The notes beneath the pieces are model-generated. The model saw only the letters and a program-made list of their open reading frames with translations. It made no database searches and was not told the DNA's origin. DNA of 64,000 nt from Marinicella meishanensis (GTDB lineage Bacteria > Pseudomonadota > Gammaproteobacteria > Xanthomonadales > Marinicellaceae): NCBI RefSeq assembly GCF_019931145.1, contig NZ_JAIOUV010000007.1, forward strand, positions 186,001 through 250,000, read 5' to 3'. The position numbers and the translations under genes were made by a program. Below, piece by piece: positions 7,487-17,921 of the stretch. Each line of letters opens with the position of its first letter. Position 1 is the stretch's first letter.

Positions 7487-8347
7487 ATGGAAAGATATGT
7501 TCCTCAAAAACAAACCCGTTATCACAGCTGGTATGAACATTGGCACAGGTATTATTTTATTGCTGAAATTGTTAAAGACAGAAGGGTTTGTGATGTTGCC
7601 TGTGGAGAAGGATATGGGAGTGCGTTGTTAGCAAAAAGAGCAAGTGAAGTGGTTGGAGTCGACGTTGACAAAGCCACAATTCAACATGCCAATGAAACTT
7701 ATGGGGACATAGAAAATGTCGAGTTTATAGTTGCTAATGCAACCGAAACTCAATTTATAGAAAACTCATTTGATGTCATTGTATCTTTTGAAACATTAGA
7801 GCATTTATCTGAGCATCAACAACTTATCAGAGAGTTTAAACGGATTTTGAAAAAAGATGGCTTATTGATTATTTCCACACCAGATAAGTTGGTTTACTCT
7901 GGGGACAAAGAACACAATGAGTATCACGTGAAAGAGTTAACGAAGTTGGAATTTGAGGATTTAATGAAATCAGAATTCAAATACAACATGATGTATGGCC
8001 AAAAACTTCAACTGTTTTCAGTGATTGAGCAATTTAAATTGGATAAACATGACCCAGATAAACTGTCTTGTGTTGTTGAAGAAACCGATGATGAACCAGT
8101 TAAGAATGGTCCCAACTCGCTGGCAAAGTACTTAATAATGATCGGTTCTGATAACCCCGATACCATTGATAACCTTGACTTGTCGACTGTGCACAGTTTT
8201 TCTGACAAAGAAAATCAGTTATTAAACCACTATGATATGCAAATTCAACGCTTGATAGAAATTGATAAGCAGAATCATGAATTGTTAAAAACAATTGATC
8301 AACAGAAATATCTTATTGGCCAACTCATGTCCAGAATTGGCCTGTGA
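7487..8347 (+). CDS. Class I SAM-dependent methyltransferase
   Basis: A 286-residue cytosolic enzyme. Motif I is VCDVACGEGYGSALLAKRA (about residues 37-55), followed by acidic VVGVDVD, the FDVIVSFETLEHL block (motif IV/post-I) and LLIISTPD. This is the methyltransferase type 11 fold. The C-terminal 40 residues are rich in Gln, Ile and Lys in a heptad-like pattern (EIDKQNHELLKTIDQQ) and may form a coiled coil. It converges with the giant glycosyltransferase gene, the two stops only 2 bases apart. Methylation of a surface glycan is a reasonable guess from context. Confidence 0.85.
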   Translation: MERYVPQKQTRYHSWYEHWHRYYFIAEIVKDRRVCDVACGEGYGSALLAKRASEVVGVDVDKATIQHANETYGDIENVEFIVANATETQFIENSFDVIVSFETLEHLSEHQQLIREFKRILKKDGLLIISTPDKLVYSGDKEHNEYHVKELTKLEFEDLMKSEFKYNMMYGQKLQLFSVIEQFKLDKHDPDKLSCVVEETDDEPVKNGPNSLAKYLIMIGSDNPDTIDNLDLSTVHSFSDKENQLLNHYDMQIQRLIEIDKQNHELLKTIDQQKYLIGQLMSRIGL

Positions 8348-8349
8348 GA

Positions 8350-11300
8350 TTAATCCAAAAACAAAGCACTTGACCAAGAATCCATATGGTCTTCAAGGTA
8401 ATAATTTTTTTGCACCCAATTTTGCATATTTTGTGCCAACATCATACGGGTTGCTGAGTCTGTTGCTAAATGGATGATATGATCAATCCATAGTTTTGGC
8501 TTATTTTCTAGTTTGAGAGCGGGTGAAGAGTGATAGGGAACAATGTCAGAGCAGATAACAGCAGCGCCTATGGCTCCATATTCAAGTAACTTTAAATTAC
8601 TTTTGGCGAAGTTAAAATCATTGCTCACCAATGGTGCAATGGCAATGTCCAGTTGCAAAGAAGACAAATAACTGTGATATTCTCCCAACGAAGTTTGTGA
8701 ATGGAATTCGATAAAATTTGGATCAACAGCTTTGGGTTTATCACCATAAAACACCCAGTCCACGTATTGACTGGTTCCGTTGATCACCTCAGTGAGCCAA
8801 TCAATGTCGGCAGAATGTTGTTCTGCACCGGCCCACCCAATTCGAACTTTTTGATTTTTTAATTGATTTCTCATAGGCCATAAATACCTGGAAATCATGT
8901 TTTTAACAACGATGATGTCGTCATGTAAATCTTTATACTGTTGAGCAAGAAAATCAGTAGAAACAATCAGTCGATCAACGTGCTTCAATGCAAACTTCAA
9001 TCGTTCAAACATGTTTTTGGGGTTGGATTTTCTCAGTTGATTGTATTCTGGCAAATCAGTAACCAAGTCATCAATGCTGAATATAATAGGAATGTCCATC
9101 ATTTGACGGTATGTTTTGAGAGCGGACAATTGGACATCGCTGAAAAAATTATGTAACAAAAGAACATTGGGTTGTTGTTTGGCCAATTCACAAACTGTGG
9201 GTGTTTTGTGCTCCCTTTGTTCTGGCAAAAAATGTGAACTTATTTGATTGGTGGCAACCAATGCGGAAAGGGGTGATTTAACTCGATAGTAGCCACTGGC
9301 CCTACTGTCATTTGCATAAGCCAATATCCGAGGCAATTGTTTTGGCGTTTTGAATGTGCCAAAGTTTGGGTCTAATTCCAAAGTATCCTGACTGTTGAGT
9401 GATCTAGAAACATACACTGGGCGCTTTAAAAGGCTTGCAAAATTGGCAAAAAGCGCGTCACGCTCTTTTGCTAAGTCACCTTTTTTCATCAATGAATAAT
9501 GCGTAGGCAATCCTTTTTTTGAGAAACCATGGGTCGGCATAAGGGCAATTTTAAACCCCAGTTGCGCGATTTTAATGCTCATCATTTCTGATTGATGAAA
9601 TTGAATTTCATCATCACACAAGCCACCTAATTTTTGCCAACATGAACTTGAAATCATCCAACAATCTTCATCTAAAAATTCATTCATTATTGGATAATTT
9701 TTGGCATCAAATCGTTGGTCCCACAAGGGTCCATAGCCAAACACATAGTTGCCTTTGCCAGCTTTGTTTCCAAATAATGAATGTGGGGCACTGCTCACAG
9801 GAAAAGAGGGAGAAATTCCGCCCACTTCAAACCAGCCTAAATATTGAATAAGTTGAAACAAGGCATCTTCATGGACAATGCCCACATTGTCGTGAGTAAA
9901 AAAGAGAACGTCAGCCGACTGTTTGTTCATGACTTGAGTGATGGCACTGGATGAACAACTGTGATCAATGGGATGAGAAAAAACTTTTTCAGTATCACTG
10001 ATGGTATTTGTTTGGTCAATAAAGACATGAATGCTTAAAACATCCACATGTTTTTGATTCAGCAAGGTATTGATTAAATGAGATAACTCAGTGTTTTTTC
10101 CTGTACTAACAATGGCAATGGAAATCGATTGGGTGCAGTACGATGGCTTGATGCATGGTGAGTTTTTATTGTTTTTCCAGTCTCTGGCCCATAACTGATC
10201 ATGATGGTAATAACTGAGGTGAGGGAAATACTGAATGCCATCCAGACCATCCTTAAGAATGGTGTCTGATAAAAAATTTGATGTTGTTTTTTGCCCTCCA
10301 AGCAAAGCTTCAAGATCAGATTCCTCCGTCAGAAGTTTCATTTTTGGCTTCATTAATAAGCAACCTATCAGATGGCTTCTTCTGAGCAATCTGAATGGAT
10401 CAAATTTTCCAATAAATTGAGGCGCATATTGTTTTAAATTTTGGTTATGCAGTGCATAATCTGCCAAGCCAATTGAATATTTTGACTCCATGAATGTATG
10501 GACCCAGTTGCCAAAATTGTCGTTGAATAAATGGCCTGCATTGATCAAGCAAATCGCATTCTCATTAATTAACCTCTTGATCTCAGAGTCAGAGGGGTTA
10601 ATTATGGTTTCGCATGAGGCTGCAAAGGATTCAATACTTCGCCGAGTCAGTTGAATTAATTCTGGGTCCTTGCCAAGAATAACGATCACTGTTTCAATTG
10701 GTTCTTTCCAATCGCTCAATCCTTCCAAGGTCATGGGAGCACTCAGCCAATCACTCATCAAGTCAGCCCCTGAGGGAGAAGGTTTATCAAGTGAGTGCTT
10801 GAATGCATTGACGCTGCGTTCAGGCTTGAGCATGCCAGGTTCAATACTTTCTTGATGATAGATTGTCTTGAATACTGCATGTGGTTCATGTATTTCTGGC
10901 TTTTTATTGGATAGAAATTTCCTGATTTTTGCCGATGTTTCTGGTTCATCAAACAATGCCAGCTTGATGGTTTTGGCTAAGCTGCTTGAGTCATTTGAGT
11001 CGAATATTAAGCCATTTTCTTTGTGCACGACTCGATCATTGATTGCACCAAGGTTTGGAGCGATGACCAGACAGTGATGGTTCCATGCTTCGGTTAATGT
11101 GATGCTGTAAGTTTCTGGAAAAACAGATGCCAAAACAATGACATCAACCGCATTGAAATGACCTTCTAACTCATCTCGAGAATAACTTCCTGTGACTTCA
11201 ATATCCAGTGGTTTTACCAGATTGGTAAGAACGGCATCAACACCACCAATGATCTTCCATTGAATGTCGTAATGACTGAGCTGTTGATGTGCTTGCAGGA

Positions 11301-12936
11301 ATGTTTTGGCGCCTTTTGGTATGCTGAAATTACCTAAAAAGGCGACTGTGGGCGGCTTGTGATTGTTTGTATGAGCGGTGGATTTGGGTTTGAGTGTAAA
11401 AACAGGTTCAACCACATGAGTTTTACTTTTTAACCCTTTGAATCTTTTGGATAACAATTCCTTCAGGTATTGACTGGGGGTGAAAACGGATTTTGCATGA
11501 CTAAAAATTTGATCCCAGTACTGATTTCTTGTGGCAATGAATTGTTCTGTAGATACGCTGGTGAACCTTGAGCTGCCTTGAAGACAGTTAATGCAATCCT
11601 TGTCTGAGGGAAGGCATTGTTGTTTTTGACAATACGCCAAACTGGTTCCAAATCCAGTTGTTAGCTCATAATTATGGCAAATTCCAAAATGATCATGACA
11701 TGACAACAAATAGGGAATTTTTAATTCAGCACAAATCAGAGGCCACATCACTGTCCCCAAACCGACCATTGAGTGAAAATGCACCAAATCTGGCTGATTA
11801 TACAGTGCAATTTGCATGAATAACTGATCCAGTTTTTCGTTATTGAGATCCGCTGAAAGTTTACCAATTTGACTGTTGCTGGAATGGGCAAGAAATTGAA
11901 AGTAACACACCCTGACATGATCAGACTTGATTTCATGTCGAACTGTTTGATTCGGCATTGTCGTTGCTGCAGGCACCCAAATTACATGGTTAAATTGACT
12001 GCTTAATTCATCAATCAGTTGTTTTGTAAAAAGCTCTACTCCGCCTTTGAAATCAATCCCATGTATGACATGAAGAACTGTTTTTAGATTTTTCTTCTGT
12101 TGTGAGAATAGATATTCTTCAATCAAGTGTATGGGATTGTTTTCAGCAAATGATTTCACTTCTGATGAATATTTTGGCCATCTGATATCCAGCAAATGTT
12201 GGTGACTCTCTTTCAGGGACAATGAGCTGTCTTCAAAACTGGCAGAACCTTTATGAAATACATAAGCAGCACAAGCACAGGCGATATCAAATCCATTCTT
12301 TCTTAAAGTGAAAGAGTAATCACATTCTTCACCATAACCAGGATCAAAATAAGGGTCAAAACCACCAAATTGGTCAATAATCACCCTTTTAATTAGCATA
12401 CAAGAGCCAACTGCTGTTGGGATTGGGTACCAATGGCCTGTGAAAAATTTTAAATGAGGATGATCATCACATACATGTTCATGTAAGCTTAAAATGGTGG
12501 CATTGTCAGATAATGGGCAAACGATCCCTACAGTAGGTTCGTTGGCAATAATAACCATTTCAGTTAACCAGTTTTTGGTTACAACCGCATCTGAATTCAG
12601 AACAACAACATCCTTGTGGGTGTCTTTTAAGGCCAGGTTGACGTTTTTTAAATAACCCAGGTTTGATTCATTGAAGTGTAGTTTGATGTGTTTGTGTTGT
12701 TGACCCATGTCAATCAGCCACGGTTTGATTTTTGGATCGGTGCTGGCATCGTCATAAATATGAATGGCATTGGATTTTGGTGTGTGCTCAAGAATCGACT
12801 CCAGGCATTCCTTGACCGCCTCAAGTCCATTGAAGACGGGTATTATGATGTCGTATGTTTGATCAGAATTGAGATCACTCACATGATTTAAATGCACTTT
12901 TGATTCAATTTTTCTTATGTACTTTTCTATTTCCAT
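8350..12936 (-). CDS. Multidomain glycosyltransferase (GT2-GT4-GT2-like-GT4-like)
   Basis: A 1528-residue cytosolic protein with four glycosyltransferase-like regions. Residues 25-270 are a GT2 domain (YDIIIPVFNGLEAVKECLES, DDASTD, LNSDAVV, GGFDPYFDPGYGEECDYSF). Residues 285-690 are a GT4 domain (IHGIDFKGGVELFTKQL, VAFLGNFSIPKGAK, SVFPETYSITLTEAWNH, ENGLIFD). Residues 750-1150 resemble a divergent GT2. Residues 1200-1525 are a second GT4-like domain (GYYRVKSPLSALV, FSIDDLV, KLLEYGAIGAAVI). Such fusions build O-linked or surface glycans in one protein. It faces away from the large repeat protein, the likely acceptor. No membrane segment is seen. Domain edges are approximate. Confidence 0.85.
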   Translation of the reverse strand: MEIEKYIRKIESKVHLNHVSDLNSDQTYDIIIPVFNGLEAVKECLESILEHTPKSNAIHIYDDASTDPKIKPWLIDMGQQHKHIKLHFNESNLGYLKNVNLALKDTHKDVVVLNSDAVVTKNWLTEMVIIANEPTVGIVCPLSDNATILSLHEHVCDDHPHLKFFTGHWYPIPTAVGSCMLIKRVIIDQFGGFDPYFDPGYGEECDYSFTLRKNGFDIACACAAYVFHKGSASFEDSSLSLKESHQHLLDIRWPKYSSEVKSFAENNPIHLIEEYLFSQQKKNLKTVLHVIHGIDFKGGVELFTKQLIDELSSQFNHVIWVPAATTMPNQTVRHEIKSDHVRVCYFQFLAHSSNSQIGKLSADLNNEKLDQLFMQIALYNQPDLVHFHSMVGLGTVMWPLICAELKIPYLLSCHDHFGICHNYELTTGFGTSLAYCQKQQCLPSDKDCINCLQGSSRFTSVSTEQFIATRNQYWDQIFSHAKSVFTPSQYLKELLSKRFKGLKSKTHVVEPVFTLKPKSTAHTNNHKPPTVAFLGNFSIPKGAKTFLQAHQQLSHYDIQWKIIGGVDAVLTNLVKPLDIEVTGSYSRDELEGHFNAVDVIVLASVFPETYSITLTEAWNHHCLVIAPNLGAINDRVVHKENGLIFDSNDSSSLAKTIKLALFDEPETSAKIRKFLSNKKPEIHEPHAVFKTIYHQESIEPGMLKPERSVNAFKHSLDKPSPSGADLMSDWLSAPMTLEGLSDWKEPIETVIVILGKDPELIQLTRRSIESFAASCETIINPSDSEIKRLINENAICLINAGHLFNDNFGNWVHTFMESKYSIGLADYALHNQNLKQYAPQFIGKFDPFRLLRRSHLIGCLLMKPKMKLLTEESDLEALLGGQKTTSNFLSDTILKDGLDGIQYFPHLSYYHHDQLWARDWKNNKNSPCIKPSYCTQSISIAIVSTGKNTELSHLINTLLNQKHVDVLSIHVFIDQTNTISDTEKVFSHPIDHSCSSSAITQVMNKQSADVLFFTHDNVGIVHEDALFQLIQYLGWFEVGGISPSFPVSSAPHSLFGNKAGKGNYVFGYGPLWDQRFDAKNYPIMNEFLDEDCWMISSSCWQKLGGLCDDEIQFHQSEMMSIKIAQLGFKIALMPTHGFSKKGLPTHYSLMKKGDLAKERDALFANFASLLKRPVYVSRSLNSQDTLELDPNFGTFKTPKQLPRILAYANDSRASGYYRVKSPLSALVATNQISSHFLPEQREHKTPTVCELAKQQPNVLLLHNFFSDVQLSALKTYRQMMDIPIIFSIDDLVTDLPEYNQLRKSNPKNMFERLKFALKHVDRLIVSTDFLAQQYKDLHDDIIVVKNMISRYLWPMRNQLKNQKVRIGWAGAEQHSADIDWLTEVINGTSQYVDWVFYGDKPKAVDPNFIEFHSQTSLGEYHSYLSSLQLDIAIAPLVSNDFNFAKSNLKLLEYGAIGAAVICSDIVPYHSSPALKLENKPKLWIDHIIHLATDSATRMMLAQNMQNWVQKNYYLEDHMDSWSSALFLD

Positions 12937-13219
12937 GTTAGTTTTTTACTGATAACAAACTGGCAAGGCCTGAGAATAACAGACACATTTTAGGGTAAAA
13001 ATAATGGCATAACCACTAGAGGAAACCCACTGGGTGAAGACATCGGTTGATCACTACTTGAGGTTGTTACGAAGTTTATTTCTTACCTCAAAGAATGACA
13101 AAATTTGAGCGTGCGTTGGTTGCAACTTATTATTTAAATCATTTTATATGTCATCTGATCGTTATTTGTGAATATCCCTCTTTAACTCTTAAGAAATTCT
13201 GCATTTTTTGATTGTTCTT

Positions 13220-13248
13220 TTGATAGGTCATTGTTTATTAATTATAAT
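13220..13248 (+). promoter_or_regulatory. Strong sigma70-type promoter of the repeat protein gene
   Basis: TTGATA (13220-13225), 17 bp, then TATAAT (13243-13248), a near-consensus promoter 31 bases before the start codon. It sits in the 343-bp gap between the glycosyltransferase and repeat-protein genes, whose remaining sequence is AT-rich with no other feature that I see. Confidence 0.65.
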
Positions 13249-13279
13249 AGAGTGACCAATTGACAAGGATGAAATCCAA

Positions 13280-16200
13280 ATGAGCAGAGTCTTCATATTT
13301 TTCTTACTGTTATTTTTACTAACAAACATAGCCAACGCTGATGATTTTGATGTCGATAAAGTGGCTTACCTGGTTGCGACGGGTGCCAAAATTATTGAAA
13401 ACAGCGAATCAAATAACCTTTCTGCCCATTTCATTGAAAAGTTAAAGCAGTACGATGTCCGCCTGATGCAAATGAGGGCAAATGAAGACCATAAAACCAA
13501 CCCGGAAAATGCTCAGTTAGATGCCCTCCATGTCGATTTAAGGGCATTATTATCTTTGGTTGATGAAAGTACCAAACCTTTGACACTGGTTACGGACAAT
13601 ATCAATTTTAACAATACGGGAATCATCAGAGGACGGGTATCTGGTGGCCCTATAAATAACAGTAACTATCTCCTTTGGTTATATAGATCAGATGGTTCAT
13701 ATCACTCCATTACTTTCAGTAATTATTTGGGTGAGTATGAATTTGATGACTTGAGTCCTGGCAGTTATTTTGTCTACCTTGATAGCGAATATGATTATAT
13801 AGCACAGTTCAATGGCGGCATCATTTGTCAAGGGGGCCTGGGAATTGGTTGCAACTTGAATCAACTTATTCCGATAGAGATTGACGCCACCAACGGTATC
13901 GAAACAGTAGACTTTAACGTCATAGAAAAAGCCAAGATCACAGGTAAAGTAAAAAATACCATTGGTAACTATTTGGGATATGGAACAGCCAAGTTATACA
14001 ACCAAGATCAAAACCTTGTTGACTCATCTTATGTTTCTGGTTTGGGGGAGTATACTTTGGTGGTACCTGATCCAGGCAGATATTATGTGACGCTTTCCGT
14101 TTTTGATTACATTGATGAGGTATACAACAATCAACATTGTGATACTCAGGGCTGCCCTTTCGACACGGCTCAGCTGATCAATGTGGGATTGGTAGGCACA
14201 ACTGTTTTGTCTGATTTTGAGATGGAACCACATCAGGATTTTTCGGGGACCGTACTTGACCATCAAACACTTGATAACATTGATGAAACCACAGTAATCG
14301 AAATTTATGATGCTGAGAATTATGCTTTTGTTGATTCTGAATATTACAATGCTGGTCTGCCTGCAGGAACTGTCTACAATTTCTCAAGAATTCCACCCGG
14401 GCAATATCATGTTAAAACCAGAGCAGACAGCTATTTGGCGCAAATTTTTTCATTAAAAAACTGCCTGAACAGCAGCATCTTTAGTTGTGATTTTGCACAA
14501 AGCAATGCCACAGTGATCAACCATGGTTCAGAAGTTGCAACCAACAACATCAATTTCAGGTTATTCGAAAGTGCGAAAATCAGCGGGTCTATCCAAGATG
14601 AATCTGGACTATTGGTTGAGGGTACTGCAGTCTTTCTGTACAACCAAACTGGAGTGAATATTTCTTCTTATTATTCGCCTGATGGTCATTATGAGTTCGA
14701 TGGATTGGGTAATGGAATTTACTATATCAGTGCCTATAAAAGGGGGTATTTAAACACTTTATACCCTCAAATGGCCTGCTCGGACTACTCAAGTTCGCAA
14801 TGTTTTGTTGCCAATGAAGGTGAACAAATTTTGATTTCAGGGTTGGAAAATAGAGAAAATGTGAATGTGACCCTGCAGTCTGGGTATTCATTAAATGGCA
14901 CCATTTCAGATACGACAGGTCAAGGCATAGAGGGTGCCGCTGTTTATATATATAAAGCTGATGATTCATCATACAGTTCATTCTCCTATGCTTATACAGA
15001 CGCTCAAGGCAATTATGTTTTGACCGGTATTCCAGCCGGACAATATCACTTAATAGCCAATGCTTACGAATATCAGCCAGAAGTATATAACAACATCCCG
15101 TGCCCATCGATTTATAGTTGCCCAACACAGAATGGCGATGTCATCAATGTGAATGAGCAAAGCCATAACGACAGCTACCATTTTTCGCTTAATCAGAATG
15201 CCAATTTGACTGTTGATTTAGAGACAGCATTGGAACAGAGTGTTCAGGGATACGTTGTGATATTTGACGATGAAGGCCGCTGGGTTGCCAACCGAAATGT
15301 TTATGATTCAAGTGTGACTTTCAATCTACCCAGAGGACACTATTACATCATATTTTACGGTAATAATTCAACGTACTTTTCAAATGTATATGGCAGTGGC
15401 AGTTGTGTGTCTCACGCTTGTAGTTTACAGGATGCTGAACCACAATTCTTCGATACAGGTGGTAATTATACCATCAACATGAACATAGACAGGAAGCCTC
15501 GTATTCATGGTGAATTTTCTGAAATCAATGATGGTGACCTCAGCTTTGCACCACATAACTTCGTTTTTTATCAAAACAATCAAGAGGTTTTGAGAACACA
15601 GGTCAACTACAATCATCTCTCCGGAGGGTTCAGTTTCTATGCCCCCTTGATCGGACCAACGAAAATTGCTGTGGAAAAATCTGGTTACTACCATCATTTT
15701 TATGACAACATCAACTGTCTGGGTGATGGCTGTGGTTTGAGTGCATCAAACACAGTCCAACTGAATGCCAATCAAGACATTGAATTAAATTTCATGCTCA
15801 AACCCATTGCCAGTATCAACGGGCAAATAACCAACCCCGAAACTGGTGGTTTATACAATATGACAGTCAGTTTATTGAATGAAAATGGAGCCCAGATACA
15901 ATCCACCAGATCAGATCCAAATGGTTTGTATAGGTTCCATGGATTGGAAGCCGGCTCGTATTATGTATTGGTCAATGGTTCTCGGTTTTATGAGTCCACT
16001 TTTAATGGTAACACCCCATGTGGCTTAGAATGCACCCATGAAAACGCTGATCCTATCAACTTAAATACCAACTCACATACAACTGTTGATATCAGTTTGC
16101 TGAGAAAAGGTGCTGTCTCAATCAACGAACTCAGGTATACCAATGGGCAAATCGCTAACAATGTAAGGGTTAAAATGATCAGAATTGATAGCGGGCAAGT

Positions 16201-17431
16201 CACATACTCCGGATATATTCCAGATGATGGAAATGTCCCCCCATTCTATTTATCACCCGGGGAATACATAATAACTGGCACCCCATATAGTTCTGATGCT
16301 TTAACCACCTTCTACAAGGGGGTGTTGTGCGATCAAGAGTGGAGTCAATCATGCGTAAACCAAGCACAAATTATCAATGTTGAATACGGTTCAGATATTG
16401 ATATCAATGATTTTGAAATTTTCTCAAACGGATCCATTGAGGTTAACTTAACAAGTGATGTTACTGGCAATCCATTACACAATCACAGCGTCCAATTTTA
16501 CAATGAAGATTTTGAATTGCTGGGTATTGCTGAGTCTGATTTTAATGGGTCAGCTCAAATCAATACTTTGCCTCTGGGGAATTATTATATTTATGTTGAG
16601 TATGATGGATTCGGTGTCAGTGGTTATCTTTCAGAATTGTACAATGACATCAACTGTCCATTGGGCCTTGGTGTCAGTTGTCAATTAGCTGATGGAGATT
16701 TGGTCTCTGTTAATACCAATGAATTAGTCAGCATCGACATGGCTTTAGCAGACAAACCGAAGTTGATTGTTAACGTTCTGGATTCTCTAACTCAGGAGCC
16801 ATTGGATTCAACCAGAGTGACTGTTTTTGATCAGTCCGGCCAGTACGTCACCAGAAACTATGAAGATGGAACACACCAGTTTGTTCTGGAACCAGGCACT
16901 TATTTTGTAACGGCTAAATCAGATTCAAATTTCAATCAGAAGGGTTTCCCTGATGTTCTGTGTAGTGATGATTTTGATATGGTCTGTGATTCACCACTGG
17001 CACCGGTCACGTATGACATCGTCAGTGGTGATGTAGAAATCAATATTTCACTTGATTTTGTGCGTGGAATTCAAGGTTTGGTTTTAGATGGTATCAGCAA
17101 TATACCAGTCGAGGGCGTAATTATTGATTCTTGGAGAGTTGATAATGGTTCATACTTTATCAATGCTCCTGCAGTTTCAAATGCCGACGGAATATTCAGA
17201 ACGTATCTGGATCATGGCCATCATTATGTGATTGGAACCGATATACCGAATTCCATGAACTACATGAATCAAATCTATGACAAGGTTTATTGTCCTGAAG
17301 GTCCTGCCGTTGATGGCTTGTGTGATCTGTCAATGGGTGACCAAGTCAATGTCTCTTACAACAATGATGTGCCCGAAATTGTGGTGTTTGGTTTATTGGA
17401 AGATGATATTTTCCAATCCAGTTTCGATTAA
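13280..17431 (+). CDS. Large secreted repeat protein with about twelve carboxypeptidase-regulatory/CnaB-like modules
   Basis: A 1383-residue exported protein starting MSRVFIFFLLLFLLTNIANA (signal peptide). After about 110 residues it consists of roughly twelve modules of 95-115 residues. Each has a beta-sandwich pattern (G-x-Y-x-F-x-x-L-x-x-G-x-Y-Y-V, as in FDDLSPGSYFVYLD) and ends with a Cys pair followed by a turn such as CDTQGCPFDTAQLINV, so about twelve disulfides are likely. This matches carboxypeptidase regulatory-like or CnaB folds of adhesins. The C-terminus ends LEDDIFQSSFD, one of the seven tagged termini here. AAGGA precedes the ATG. It is probably a cell-surface stalk and is rich in Ser, Thr, Asn and Tyr. 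Confidence 0.82.
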   Translation: MSRVFIFFLLLFLLTNIANADDFDVDKVAYLVATGAKIIENSESNNLSAHFIEKLKQYDVRLMQMRANEDHKTNPENAQLDALHVDLRALLSLVDESTKPLTLVTDNINFNNTGIIRGRVSGGPINNSNYLLWLYRSDGSYHSITFSNYLGEYEFDDLSPGSYFVYLDSEYDYIAQFNGGIICQGGLGIGCNLNQLIPIEIDATNGIETVDFNVIEKAKITGKVKNTIGNYLGYGTAKLYNQDQNLVDSSYVSGLGEYTLVVPDPGRYYVTLSVFDYIDEVYNNQHCDTQGCPFDTAQLINVGLVGTTVLSDFEMEPHQDFSGTVLDHQTLDNIDETTVIEIYDAENYAFVDSEYYNAGLPAGTVYNFSRIPPGQYHVKTRADSYLAQIFSLKNCLNSSIFSCDFAQSNATVINHGSEVATNNINFRLFESAKISGSIQDESGLLVEGTAVFLYNQTGVNISSYYSPDGHYEFDGLGNGIYYISAYKRGYLNTLYPQMACSDYSSSQCFVANEGEQILISGLENRENVNVTLQSGYSLNGTISDTTGQGIEGAAVYIYKADDSSYSSFSYAYTDAQGNYVLTGIPAGQYHLIANAYEYQPEVYNNIPCPSIYSCPTQNGDVINVNEQSHNDSYHFSLNQNANLTVDLETALEQSVQGYVVIFDDEGRWVANRNVYDSSVTFNLPRGHYYIIFYGNNSTYFSNVYGSGSCVSHACSLQDAEPQFFDTGGNYTINMNIDRKPRIHGEFSEINDGDLSFAPHNFVFYQNNQEVLRTQVNYNHLSGGFSFYAPLIGPTKIAVEKSGYYHHFYDNINCLGDGCGLSASNTVQLNANQDIELNFMLKPIASINGQITNPETGGLYNMTVSLLNENGAQIQSTRSDPNGLYRFHGLEAGSYYVLVNGSRFYESTFNGNTPCGLECTHENADPINLNTNSHTTVDISLLRKGAVSINELRYTNGQIANNVRVKMIRIDSGQVTYSGYIPDDGNVPPFYLSPGEYIITGTPYSSDALTTFYKGVLCDQEWSQSCVNQAQIINVEYGSDIDINDFEIFSNGSIEVNLTSDVTGNPLHNHSVQFYNEDFELLGIAESDFNGSAQINTLPLGNYYIYVEYDGFGVSGYLSELYNDINCPLGLGVSCQLADGDLVSVNTNELVSIDMALADKPKLIVNVLDSLTQEPLDSTRVTVFDQSGQYVTRNYEDGTHQFVLEPGTYFVTAKSDSNFNQKGFPDVLCSDDFDMVCDSPLAPVTYDIVSGDVEINISLDFVRGIQGLVLDGISNIPVEGVIIDSWRVDNGSYFINAPAVSNADGIFRTYLDHGHHYVIGTDIPNSMNYMNQIYDKVYCPEGPAVDGLCDLSMGDQVNVSYNNDVPEIVVFGLLEDDIFQSSFD

Positions 17432-17586
17432 TTTTAATGGTCTCCAGGATGTGGATGAACACTGGCCCCACTTAAATCTGTCGGGTATTAAAAAAGTTTG
17501 ATAAACACTGATGGCTATTTATGGCGGTGCAAACCCATTTGAAGTTGTTGTGGCCATGATAGGCAGTTTATAGCTGGGATACAAGC

Positions 17587-17921
17587 ATGAAACAATTCAA
17601 CCTCACCATCCAAACGCCCGGGCGCGGGTATTATTTGATCACCGATCGGATTGAGCAGGCTGTGGCGGAGGCACTGCCAGGGGTTGAGGTGGGTTTGTTG
17701 CATGTGTTTTTGCGGCATTCTTCGGCGGGCTTGACCATCAATGAAAATGCCGATCCGACGGTGCGGGAAGATTTCAAGCGCTTTGAAGAGCATTTGGTGC
17801 CGCGGGATTTTCCTTTTCACCATGATTATGAGGGTGATGATGACATGCCGGCCCACATCAAGTCGTCGCTGATGGGTTGTCAGCTGAACATTCCGGTCAG
17901 TGATGGCCGCCTGGCACTGGG
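17587..17921 (+). repeat. Right 335-bp direct repeat (within intact yjbQ)
   Basis: Partner of the copy at 6357-6691, in the same orientation and equal in length. Here the match lies at the very start of an intact gene, which continues for another 79 bases. Confidence 0.85.

Larger units (their letters stand above)
6692..17586. other. AT-rich genomic island between yjbQ copies
   Basis: About 10.9 kb with clearly more A and T, and different codon use, than both flanks. It is bounded by direct copies of yjbQ. It carries a surface-anchored protein, a methyltransferase, a giant glycosyltransferase and a repeat-rich secreted protein. No integrase or transposase is present. The layout fits acquisition by homologous recombination, or an insertion that duplicated yjbQ. 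Confidence 0.65.

Noticed and set aside
6692-17586. A prophage or integrative element
   Set aside because: No integrase, structural, portal or conjugation gene is present; only the flanking yjbQ copies suggest mobility.
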